A stretch of 64,000 nucleotides of DNA. Origin: Nocardioides marmorisolisilvae. GTDB taxonomy: Bacteria; Actinomycetota; Actinomycetes; Propionibacteriales; Nocardioidaceae. The translations under genes were made by a program, and so were the position numbers. This document shows, one piece after another, positions 16,882 through 24,668 of this stretch (its first letter is position 1; each line of letters opens with the position of its first letter). Below the pieces are notes generated by a model, which was not told the origin of the DNA, made no database searches, and was given only the letters and a program-made list of their open reading frames with translations. The stretch spans positions 248,001 through 312,000 of the forward strand of contig NZ_CP134227.1 in NCBI RefSeq assembly GCF_031656915.1, written 5' to 3'.

Positions 16882-17345
16882 GCGAGTGGACCACGGAGTT
16901 CTACGAGGACGACGCGGGACGTCGTCCTGTCGAGCTCTGGATGGACTCGCTGACCATCGCCGAGTTTGCTGCCCTTCGCGCAGCAATTCTCCGGGTCCTC
17001 GAGATCCAAGGCATCGATCTGGGATCGACTCCGTGGTTGAAAGCGCTTGGCGAGGGCCTCTTCGAATTCCGGATCCGTCACGATGCCGCGACGATCGAAG
17101 CGCTGTACGCACCGATGGCCGATGCCGAGCAGTCGACGCCGCAGCCAACCCAGCACAAGATCCTGCTTCGGCTGTTCATCCATTTCCACGGCAACAAGGT
17201 GATCCTGCTGCTCCATGGATACGACAAGGGCGGGAACGACAGCCCACGTCAGCAGAATAAGGAGATCCAGGAGGCGCGCAAGCGCCTGACACATTGGAAG
17301 GCGGCCGAAGCGCGGCGTGCCAAGCAGCAGCGCAAGAAGAAGTAG
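16878..17345 (+). CDS. HigB/Gp49-like (RelE-superfamily) toxin
   Basis: 155 residues. EFYEDDAGRRPVELWMDSLT, ALGEGLFEFRIRHDAATIEAL and KILLRLFIHFHGNKVILLLHGYDK match the phage-derived Gp49-like/HigB toxin pattern of ribosome-dependent mRNA interferases. The C-terminal KEIQEARKRLTHWK with a Lys/Arg tail is typical. Overlaps the int stop by 4 nt; the XRE antitoxin gene follows after 66 nt, in the toxin-first order characteristic of higBA. The insert between DAATIEALYAPMADAEQ... and the core strand is longer than usual. Confidence 0.78.
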   Translation: MSEWTTEFYEDDAGRRPVELWMDSLTIAEFAALRAAILRVLEIQGIDLGSTPWLKALGEGLFEFRIRHDAATIEALYAPMADAEQSTPQPTQHKILLRLFIHFHGNKVILLLHGYDKGGNDSPRQQNKEIQEARKRLTHWKAAEARRAKQQRKKK

Positions 17346-17350
17346 GCCCG

Positions 17351-17380
17351 TTGAGACATATGTGGTTTTCGACATACACT
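17351..17380 (+). promoter_or_regulatory. antitoxin promoter
   Basis: TTGAGA (17351-17356) and TACACT (17375-17380) with an 18-bp spacer, giving a sigma-A-type promoter just before the antitoxin gene. It would let antitoxin be made without toxin. Confidence 0.5.
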
Positions 17381-17411
17381 TGCTGATGTTCGACCGACCA
17401 GAGGAGCAGTG

Positions 17412-17747
17412 ATGGCCAAGACCTTTGCCGAATACGCGCGTGAGCGCGAGGCGACGATGACCGCCGCCGAGCTGGACGTCGTGCACGCCTTCGACCAGGC
17501 CGCTGCGTTCGGACAGGTGATCTACGGCGCCCGCAAGGCTCGCAACCTCCGTCAGACTGATCTGGCAGAACTCTCCGGCGTGACCCAGGCCGACATCAGT
17601 CGGATCGAGCGCGGCCAGGTTGCGCCGACTACCCAGACGCTTCTGAAGCTCACGGCCGCCCTGGGAGTCGAGATCCAATTCGTGCTCGCGGAGTCCGGCA
17701 CCGCTCCGGCTGAGTCCATCAGTCTTCGCGTACCTGTCGCGGGTTGA
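17412..17747 (+). CDS. XRE-family antitoxin, HigA-like
   Basis: 111 residues. Helix-turn-helix at about 45-95: GQVIYGARKARNLRQTDLAE, SGVTQADISRIERGQVAPT. The N-terminal extension FAEYAREREATMTAAELDVV is usual for HigA-type proteins. It neutralises the toxin encoded upstream and probably represses its own promoter. ATG at 17412 with GAGGAG 5 nt upstream, plus a separate promoter ahead. Confidence 0.82.
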   Translation: MAKTFAEYAREREATMTAAELDVVHAFDQAAAFGQVIYGARKARNLRQTDLAELSGVTQADISRIERGQVAPTTQTLLKLTAALGVEIQFVLAESGTAPAESISLRVPVAG

Positions 17748-17765
17748 CTCTTCCAGCAGCGTGAA

Positions 17766-18413
17766 TCAACTGCTGTGGTCATCGTCAGGCACGTCCCGCT
17801 CTGACCGTAGATAGTGAGACCGCCGACTGGGTCGGAGGCGTATGAGCGCCCCCGGCGGGCCGTTGTCTTCTGCATCGGACGCTCGCGGCCGCCGGCTCTT
17901 GGGGAGGGTCTTGCGGATGAGCGGAAGCCAGGCACGGCGAATGGGGTCGGGAAGGTCGAGTTCCTTCCAGATGTCGACGAGAAGTGCACCGTCGACGTAG
18001 TCGAGAAGATCGGTCGGACTGCCCTCACGAAGGATCAGCGTGTAGGCGCGCGCCCGATCCTCGCGATCGCGTAGGCGGTAGGGGCGGCGAGGCGATGGCC
18101 AGTCATGGTGCGGTCCGGGAAGCACGACTGTGCTGAACGCGCGTTCGGGAGCCAGTCGCCACAACTCGTTGGCGAGCCAGAACGGGTGCAGGCCGTGCTG
18201 GCCGGGCACCTCCACGAACTCCAGGTTCGGCGCCACTTCCAAGCGATGGCCTGCGGCTTCGATGATCCGCTCGGCGACTGCCAACGAGGGCGACTTCGCG
18301 CCGCGCTCGTACGCCGAGAGGGTCGACTGCGACGTACCCGCGAGCCGCGCGAGGGCGTCCTGAGTCAGCCCGGCCGCGCGGCGGACGTACGCGAGTAAGG
18401 AGTGCCCGGACAC
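17766..18413 (-). CDS. XRE-family regulator with unknown C-terminal domain
   Basis: 215 residues from GTG at 18413. N-terminal helix-turn-helix LLAYVRRAAGLTQDALARLA / GTSQSTLSAYERGAKSPSLA. The C-terminal domain begins LHPFWLANELWRLAPERAFS, continues with REDRARAYTLILREGSPTDL and ends in a basic tail. This layout occurs in antitoxin-like actinobacterial regulators, but no partner toxin lies beside it. TATGCT (18425-18420) is 6 nt before the GTG, so it is probably leaderless. A 16-bp palindrome overlies its -35 region. Confidence 0.72.
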   Translation of the reverse strand: MSGHSLLAYVRRAAGLTQDALARLAGTSQSTLSAYERGAKSPSLAVAERIIEAAGHRLEVAPNLEFVEVPGQHGLHPFWLANELWRLAPERAFSTVVLPGPHHDWPSPRRPYRLRDREDRARAYTLILREGSPTDLLDYVDGALLVDIWKELDLPDPIRRAWLPLIRKTLPKSRRPRASDAEDNGPPGALIRLRPSRRSHYLRSERDVPDDDHSS

Positions 18414-18434
18414 CCTTCGAGCATATCCGACTGG

Positions 18435-18450
18435 ATCTGAACGCTCAGAT
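18435..18450 (-). promoter_or_regulatory. palindromic operator in the XRE gene promoter
   Basis: ATCTGA-ACGC-TCAGAT is a perfect 6-bp inverted repeat with a 4-nt centre. It covers the position of the -35 hexamer for the -10 TATGCT at 18425-18420. The most likely ligand is the XRE protein itself (autorepression). Confidence 0.5.
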
Positions 18451-18595
18451 TGCTCGATTCGCGTCCTCACCTGCACAAACGTCGCTGACGGGTGACAACG
18501 GCGGCCAGGCCGAACGGGGAGTTGAGGCCAAATTCGGACATGCCTTGCACACCTACCTATTGAAGACGCCCATCTGATGCAACAGGAGGAGCCCC

Positions 18596-19507
18596 ATGAG
18601 CGTTGCAACGTGCCTCGGCCTCGACTACCCCGGCGGGCCGCCTCTGCTGGCCGCTGCCGCCGCTTGGCAGCGCTGGTGTCATCAAGATCCGGCCCTCGCT
18701 GTAGTCGACGACCTGGTCGATCTACCGGCATGGACGCGCCGGGCCGAAATCGCCGAGAAGGACGGCCTACTCTCGCGGCTGCACTTGATTGCGCAGCTCG
18801 ATGCAGAGGCTGCCGTCGTCGTGTCCTGGCTTCTCCTTCCGGGTGCCAGCAGGCTCGCATGCCAGCTGGCCGATCTGTCCTCCGAAATCGACGCTCTCGT
18901 AGCCGGAGCGCTCTGGATCAGCGCCCGGACCCGGCCGGCATCCCGCTGCGTCGCGTCAACGATCCTGCGCGAGGTGCGCCAATCCGTACTGTCCGAACTT
19001 GGAATCGGCGAGTCCGGCCGGCGTGCAGATCCCGTTTGGACGCGGACAACAACGTACGACGACCCCGACCATCTGCGGTCGAAGGAAGACCCCCAAATGA
19101 TCGTCTCCGCTGAATCAGAATCTGGATTCCTGGTGCAGGCCGCAGTCCTCGACGGCGCGATCACATCGTCGGATGCCAACCTGCTGCTGTCACTTTCGCA
19201 GGCCGCCAAGGAGCTCGGCAGCCCTGCCCGCCGCGGCCGCGCCGGGCTGATGGCACCCGCAGTCATCGACGCCGTGACCAGCCAATGGCCGACGTCGGCA
19301 CGGAGCGTCCGGCGCCGCGTCGGCGAGATCATCGAACGGCTCGGAAAGTTCGCGCGTGACCGTCAGGTGGGCGACGACCTGTCCGACTTCCTCGCTACCC
19401 ACGAGCTGCCACCAGTCGAAATGGCCGAGTTCCTGGAGCTCTACCTGTGGGATCACATCGACGAGTATCTCGACGAGTTCCACCGTGAATTCGACGAGTC
19501 CGCGTGA
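18596..19507 (+). CDS. hypothetical protein of the element
   Basis: 303 residues, cytoplasmic, no membrane segment. The start has AGGAGGAG 5-6 nt upstream. The second half contains SARSVRRRVGEIIERLGKFA, which could be a recognition helix, and a C-terminal acidic stretch (LYLWDHIDEYLDEFHREFDE). Proteins of this look occur in actinobacterial integrative elements, sometimes as sigma-like or DNA-binding proteins, but I cannot assign a family. Divergent from the XRE regulator across a 182-nt region holding both promoters. Confidence 0.65.
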   Translation: MSVATCLGLDYPGGPPLLAAAAAWQRWCHQDPALAVVDDLVDLPAWTRRAEIAEKDGLLSRLHLIAQLDAEAAVVVSWLLLPGASRLACQLADLSSEIDALVAGALWISARTRPASRCVASTILREVRQSVLSELGIGESGRRADPVWTRTTTYDDPDHLRSKEDPQMIVSAESESGFLVQAAVLDGAITSSDANLLLSLSQAAKELGSPARRGRAGLMAPAVIDAVTSQWPTSARSVRRRVGEIIERLGKFARDRQVGDDLSDFLATHELPPVEMAEFLELYLWDHIDEYLDEFHREFDESA

Positions 19508-19618
19508 GCGCATGGCCAGGATGCGCTGGGCTTGAGGGCGCGGCGGCTGTGGCACCACACCCTCTCGGTCCGGATCGTCCGATCGGCGGACAGCTCTCGA
19601 TCCGGCAAGATTGGCTCT

Positions 19619-20227
19619 ATGGGGAAGGCGGCAGCGCAGTGGCGCAAGACGGTTGACATCCATTTCGGCTACCTCAAGGACTTCGGTTTCCGGCGGGTCG
19701 ATTCCGATGACAGCTCGTTCTGGTCGCTCTGGGTTCAGTACCGCTCACCGACCGCTGCCCTTCGGGTCAGCAAGAGCAATGAGTTTGTCCGCGCCGAAGT
19801 GCATCTGATTCGACTCGTGGACGGCGAGGTGCCTGCCTACCCGATTTGGATCACTGACGCACGAATCGATTGGACCTTGCTCGACAATGTCGTTGAGGCT
19901 CGCAGGCCCGAGCTTCTAGACGAGGCCTCCCGGCAGCACGGCCTCAAGGCCTCTGAGATTGAGGGCCAGTTGAGCTTCTGGGCCAACGTCCTCAAAGAGG
20001 TGGCGTCGGATTTCTTGGACGGCGACTTTGCTCCGATTGACGAAGCCGGAGCACTGGTGAGGCTTCGTGTTGCCGAGCACCCGCAGGAGGTCAAGGTTTG
20101 GATTCCAAACGACGCACCCGAAGGCGCAGAGATTGGCGAGTCGGCTGCGGTTGAGGCGACTCTTCCTTCCAACGTGGGTGTGTCCGTGCGGCGCTACTGG
20201 CGCGGACGACGATCAAAGCCGAAGTGA
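19619..20227 (+). CDS. hypothetical protein
   Basis: 202 residues from the ATG at 19619 (MGKAAAQWRKTVDIHFGYLK); the frame is open to 19532, but similarity-like composition and an AAGATT box 6 nt upstream favour this start. Aromatic-rich N-terminal half (SSFWSLWVQYRSP; AYPIWITDARIDWTLLDNVV) and acidic C-terminal half ending in a basic tail (RRYWRGRRSKPK). No catalytic motif recognised; could be an immunity- or defence-type protein by its position only. Confidence 0.5.
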   Translation: MGKAAAQWRKTVDIHFGYLKDFGFRRVDSDDSSFWSLWVQYRSPTAALRVSKSNEFVRAEVHLIRLVDGEVPAYPIWITDARIDWTLLDNVVEARRPELLDEASRQHGLKASEIEGQLSFWANVLKEVASDFLDGDFAPIDEAGALVRLRVAEHPQEVKVWIPNDAPEGAEIGESAAVEATLPSNVGVSVRRYWRGRRSKPK

Positions 20228-20324
20228 TCGAAAACGCTCGCATCCGCGGCATGGAACGTCCGTCCGTTCCGCAGGATTTCTCGACGCCCCACCCTTGAGG
20301 ATGCCGAGGTGATTCGATGGGTAC

Positions 20325-20723
20325 GTGGCTGAGGCCTTGAGCGCGCTCGTGCGGGACAAGTGGGCGTCCCTGCTTGTCCAAGACTTCGTGATCGCGGTCG
20401 AGGACACCCATCGGGTGGTGCTGGAGTCACCCAACATGCAGGTCGTCGCTGGACATGACCCACGCGGCGAGTTCGACGTCTCTGTCCGCCCGCGCAGCGC
20501 CGAGTGGCCCACCCAATGGTCGTATTCGGGCATGGTCGGCACGGCTTCCATCGGTCGCCTCTTGGAACTGGCGCTCGCCGCAATGCGGGCAGAACCGGCG
20601 ATCCTGGGTGGTGACCCAGACTTCTACGAGCGGATTGGAAGAGAGAACAAGGCGATCTCCCACGCATGGACCGAGTACTACGCTGGGCGAGGGTCGCGAC
20701 CAGGGGACAGGCACCTTTCGTAA
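20325..20723 (+). CDS. hypothetical protein
   Basis: 132 residues from GTG at 20325. Contains VRDKWASLLVQDFVIAVEDT, RGEFDVSVRPRSAEWPTQWS and a C-terminal helix ERIGRENKAISHAWTEYYAG. A TTCGAT box (20313-20318) is 6 nt before the GTG. No family recognised; tandem with the preceding unknown gene, 97 nt apart. The 119 nt up to the relaxase stop hold nothing I can identify. Confidence 0.45.
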   Translation: MAEALSALVRDKWASLLVQDFVIAVEDTHRVVLESPNMQVVAGHDPRGEFDVSVRPRSAEWPTQWSYSGMVGTASIGRLLELALAAMRAEPAILGGDPDFYERIGRENKAISHAWTEYYAGRGSRPGDRHLS

Positions 20724-20842
20724 GCCTCGGCGAACAGAACCTCGCCCGCCGCGCCTTGGCGTGCGCCTGCCGTGGATCTGTGAGCACGGATGACGTCGAA
20801 GTTCACGGCGAACCTCCTGGCGGTGAGTCACCCGGGCAGCAC

Positions 20843-23800
20843 TCATATCCCGATGCCCGGTGCGGGAGTCGTTGGCGCTGGTCGACGTTGCTCGATGCCG
20901 ACCGGTTCCGGGCGGCGACGTCTCGGTGCGAGCTGCTTGCGGATCCGATACGCGAGGGCTGAGGTCCGGTGCTCTTGGGGCAACGGGCTAGCCATAGCGC
21001 TCCGGAGCAGTCGCTCGGGATCGTGCCCCTGCCGACGCAGCCTGCCGAGCTCGCGGGCCAGATCGAGTGTGCTCTCATCGGCTCTGCCGACGTACTGGAC
21101 CACACGGCGCTCCCAGACCCGGACGGTTTCGTCGTACCGACCGTTCACCACACTGAGGAGTCGTCGGCGGTAGGACGCGGCGCGGTCGTCGTCCGGCGGA
21201 GGACCAGCGACGGTTCGCTCGTCAGCCGCAATGCCCTGCGCGGCTCGCCAGACAGCGATGTCGCCACGAAGGTCTGGGGTGAGGACGTCGTCGTAGGCGT
21301 CGAGCCAGCCAGGCAGGGTCGCGTCCGCGCGGTCGCGGACCTCTGTTGCGAGGGACGACACGAGGGCCTTTCGCGCGGTCAGATACGGACCCCAACCCGG
21401 GTGGTCAGCGACCTCGACGGGAATGTGGGGGAGCCACGCGAGCGGACCCCAGGCCCCGGCCTCTTCATCGCCGGCGCTGAGCACCTTCTGGGTCGCGAGG
21501 GCCACCGAATCGGCGTACCGGGTCGCTGCGTCGTACAGGCGTGCCTCCGGAGTCGCGGCCACTTGACGGGTCGTGGTCGCCGAGACGGCCGCGCCGTCAT
21601 TCGCAAGGACACGCTCGAGAATCTCAACGACGGTGAGTTGCTCGGTGATGCCGGGCAGCTCGAACTCACGCTCGTCGCTCAGGTCATCCGCGACGACGTG
21701 AACGTGGTTCTCGGCGCGGCCGCGAGTCAGCATCGTGTAGAGCAGTTGCCGGGTTTCGTCGCCTGTGATGACCCCGTGCATGACGTCGGCAGTCAGGCCC
21801 TGGGCGGTGTGGACCGTGGAGGCGTAGCCGAGCTCGAGGTGGTTGGCGACGTACTCGGCGGGCAGCACGCTGGTGAGTTTGGAGTCGCGGTGTCGCACGG
21901 TCAGGATGCCGTCCCGGATGTCTGTGACGATCCAGCGGTCGCCGTTCTTGACCCAGTCGGTGCTGCTCACCCCGAGCCGACGGTCGTTGCGTCGAGTAAG
22001 TACGACGTCGCCGACCGACGCACAGGTACCGTCCCGAAGCCGCACTTCGTCGCCGACGGTCGCTTCCCCGAGCCGGGTCGCGCGGGCGCGCTGGTTGAGT
22101 TCGCGCACCAGTTCGTGGGTCGGCGCCAACATCAGGCAGTCTCGGCCGGCGGCCTGCTCACTCTGCCAGGCGTCGAACACCTCATCGGTGACGGCGCAGT
22201 GGTCGCCGACGTGGATGCGCTCGAGGTCGAGGTAGTACCCGAGAGCGCCACGGTCTCCATCTCTGAGTGCCAGTGATGCTTCCGCCTCGACTGGATCGTC
22301 GAACCGCACGACCTCGTCGAGTCGTACGGCGCCATGTGTACGAGCGATGTCGCGGAGAACACCGCCTGCGCCGATGGCCGCGAGCTGCTGGTCGTCGCCG
22401 ATGAGCCGCACGGTGGCGCCGCGCTCGATCGCGAAGGTGATCACCCGATCGAGGGTGATGGTATCCGCCATACCCGCCTCGTCGAGGACGAGCAAAGTCT
22501 CCGGACCGATGGCCGCCGCGAGCGGCGAATCGGGTCTTGCGTCGAGGTCGTGAACGAGCTTGGCGAGGGTCTCGCAAGGCATGCCGGTGGCGTCACGAAG
22601 CGCGGCTGCCGCGGCTGCCGACGTGGTGAGGCCAAGTGCGTTGGCACCAGCTTCCGTCCACACGCCGGCGAGGACCCGCATCGCGATCGTCTTGCCTGCC
22701 CCGGCGGGTGCGAGGGCGAGCTGCACGCGTCGGCCGCTGGTAGCCAGTTCACGGACCAGCCCTTCTTGGCCGGCGTTGAGTTCGGTGCCGTCGAGGTGGG
22801 AGGCCAGGATGGCCAGCTCAACGTCGTCGGTCGACCAGGCCACCGCGTCGATACTCCCGGCTGCCTCGATGACGCGGGCCTCGGCGTCGAGGACGCGAGT
22901 GGTGGTGAAGTGGTCACGTCCGGTGTGGCGGTAGACGCTGGTCCCGTCAGAGCGACGCAAGCCCTCCGGCTCGCTGATCGGGTCGAGTTCTGGCGTGAGA
23001 TTGATCGTCAGTTCCGAGACCTCGTCGACGACCCAGCCGACGGCCTCCGCCATCGGCCCAGGGGAGAGGTCAGTGCCACGGATCTGACGCTGAACTTCGG
23101 CGTAGACGTGCCAGGACTCCCATGTAGCCCGGTGCGCCTCGAGTTCGCCGAGCACACGCTCGGCCATCTCCCGAACCCACGAAGTCGACACCTCGGTCTG
23201 CGGAGAAGTGCGCTTGGGGTGGAGAGCGGCCTGGACCATCCGATCGACGGCGTGTGGGGATCTGAGCACGTCGACGGCTTGGCCTCGCCAGGTCGCCCGC
23301 TGCTCGGCGAGTGATCGCGGCTCGTGCTTGGCCTGACGGGTCTCCAGATTCGCCTGCTGTGCAAGGGCGACCGCTTCGACTGGCGTGGGCGTCCGGCCGT
23401 GGGCGTCGCGGAACTCACGAGTCAGCTCGCGTTGGCGAGCGACAATGTCGGCCCGCCGGCGGGACCATGCCTCGCAGAGTCCGCGATCGACGCCGACGAT
23501 CTCACGAATCGGCCGCTTCTCCCGATCCACGCCTGAGCGCTCGGCGAAGAGGACGCCGAGCGCCTCGACCAGGTGACCCTCCAGCGCGGTGTTGTAGGTC
23601 TCTGACGCGGCGACCACGTGCTGGTGCAGCACACGCCCGTAGATCGAGAGCCACTTGCCCTGCTTGGTCTGCACCTTGTTCGCGACCGCCACGTGCGTGT
23701 GCAGGTCCGGGTCGCCAGCGCGCGAGTCGCGGTGGGCAAAGGAAGCGGCGATGAGTCCGCGCGTTTCGACCTGGCGGGCACCGTCCTTGCCCTCGCGGGT

Positions 23801-24424
23801 GAAGAGGGCGTGCTCTTCGATGAATGCCAGTGCATCGGCCACCGCGGCTTGGTGGGCCTGTTCGACCTGCGTTGCGACCTCGGGCGGGGCAACCGCCCAC
23901 AAGGCGGAGACCGACTTGACCGGGCTGAAAGTCAGATCGAAGCCGGCCACGGCCGTCTGCCGGGGGCGTGAGTACCTGGCCACCGCGGCCGAAAGTTCCC
24001 TCGACGTCGCGGGTTCGTGACCGTTCTCGGCGACGAAGAACTCCTGTCCTGCGGTCGCCCGAGCGTCCGCGCGGTCAGCATGCGTCGGATGAGTGGTATG
24101 GCTGAGCAGTTCGTCGACCCGGGCGTTGAAGGCATCGACCGTCTCGTTGTCATAGACCTTGTACGCAGAGCCGAGCTGCCGTGCCGAGACTGGATCGCAC
24201 CCTGCGCCGAACAAAAGCTTCATCTGCTCGGCGGTGACGATGTCGTCGGGCTCCAACCCGTCGATCCCGACCAGCCCGCTGCCGACCCACCGCCCAGGCG
24301 CCTCGCCCTTCGCCGAGTAGTAGTCGGCCAGCGGCATCGACCCGAGTTCGGTCGAGTCGGCAGCGGCGACCTGCCGCGTCAGGTACTCGTACCCCGACCC
24401 GGCGGACAGCTTCTGCAGCGTCAT
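20843..24424 (-). CDS. MobF-family relaxase-helicase (TrwC/TraI type)
   Basis: 1193 residues. The N-terminal relaxase domain has an early tyrosine pair (GSGYEYL, Y12/Y14) and the metal-binding histidines H230, H241 and H243 (HRDSRAGDPDLHTHVAVANK). The C-terminal SF1 helicase has Walker A LAPAGAGKT (about 575), DEAG Walker B (LLVLDEAGMAD, about 646), and motif STVHTAQG with the TRGR arginine near the end. It nicks oriT and unwinds the strand for transfer. ATG at 24424 follows GAGGGG. No coupling protein or secretion genes are nearby. Located downstream of the RNA-repair genes in the same orientation. Confidence 0.92.
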   Translation of the reverse strand: MTLQKLSAGSGYEYLTRQVAAADSTELGSMPLADYYSAKGEAPGRWVGSGLVGIDGLEPDDIVTAEQMKLLFGAGCDPVSARQLGSAYKVYDNETVDAFNARVDELLSHTTHPTHADRADARATAGQEFFVAENGHEPATSRELSAAVARYSRPRQTAVAGFDLTFSPVKSVSALWAVAPPEVATQVEQAHQAAVADALAFIEEHALFTREGKDGARQVETRGLIAASFAHRDSRAGDPDLHTHVAVANKVQTKQGKWLSIYGRVLHQHVVAASETYNTALEGHLVEALGVLFAERSGVDREKRPIREIVGVDRGLCEAWSRRRADIVARQRELTREFRDAHGRTPTPVEAVALAQQANLETRQAKHEPRSLAEQRATWRGQAVDVLRSPHAVDRMVQAALHPKRTSPQTEVSTSWVREMAERVLGELEAHRATWESWHVYAEVQRQIRGTDLSPGPMAEAVGWVVDEVSELTINLTPELDPISEPEGLRRSDGTSVYRHTGRDHFTTTRVLDAEARVIEAAGSIDAVAWSTDDVELAILASHLDGTELNAGQEGLVRELATSGRRVQLALAPAGAGKTIAMRVLAGVWTEAGANALGLTTSAAAAAALRDATGMPCETLAKLVHDLDARPDSPLAAAIGPETLLVLDEAGMADTITLDRVITFAIERGATVRLIGDDQQLAAIGAGGVLRDIARTHGAVRLDEVVRFDDPVEAEASLALRDGDRGALGYYLDLERIHVGDHCAVTDEVFDAWQSEQAAGRDCLMLAPTHELVRELNQRARATRLGEATVGDEVRLRDGTCASVGDVVLTRRNDRRLGVSSTDWVKNGDRWIVTDIRDGILTVRHRDSKLTSVLPAEYVANHLELGYASTVHTAQGLTADVMHGVITGDETRQLLYTMLTRGRAENHVHVVADDLSDEREFELPGITEQLTVVEILERVLANDGAAVSATTTRQVAATPEARLYDAATRYADSVALATQKVLSAGDEEAGAWGPLAWLPHIPVEVADHPGWGPYLTARKALVSSLATEVRDRADATLPGWLDAYDDVLTPDLRGDIAVWRAAQGIAADERTVAGPPPDDDRAASYRRRLLSVVNGRYDETVRVWERRVVQYVGRADESTLDLARELGRLRRQGHDPERLLRSAMASPLPQEHRTSALAYRIRKQLAPRRRRPEPVGIEQRRPAPTTPAPGIGI

Positions 24425-24498
24425 CGTCACACCCCTCAAGGCCGGACCCGGCGCGCGAGTGGCCACGTCGGGCGGGACCAATGAAATAGGTGTGTGGT

Positions 24499-24626
24499 GA
24501 AGGAGAGGGGAGAGCGGAGAGTGGGGGCAGAGGGCAGGAAGGAGGGAAGGAAGGGGAGAAGAAGAGCAGGAGGCAGGATGAAGGCGAGGAGAGGGATAGG
24601 ACGCGGGAAGGAGTAGAGGAAATGGA
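24499..24626 (+). other. polypurine tract between pnkp and relaxase genes
   Basis: About 128 nt with roughly 90% A/G on the plus strand, hence C/U-rich and G-poor in any minus-strand transcript. It occupies the gap after the Pnkp stop and before the relaxase start. It could act as a Rho-loading (rut) site ending the repair transcript, as part of oriT, or as triplex-forming DNA. No ORF is present. Confidence 0.6.
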
Positions 24627-24668
24627 GTCGAGCCCGTCCTCCGGGGAGGTCATCGCCCGGATCGCGCC

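Noticed and set aside
20969-22276. 435-codon plus-strand ORF inside the relaxase region
   Set aside because: Antisense to the MobF helicase motifs; no recognisable protein features.
20843-24424. A self-transmissible conjugative element
   Set aside because: No coupling ATPase, VirB4-like ATPase or FtsK/TraB-type translocase is present in the element; only the relaxase supports mobilization.
24540-24610. Tandem repeats or a CRISPR-like array in the purine tract
   Set aside because: No regular unit length or conserved repeat; it is low-complexity A/G sequence. No CRISPR array was seen anywhere in the window.
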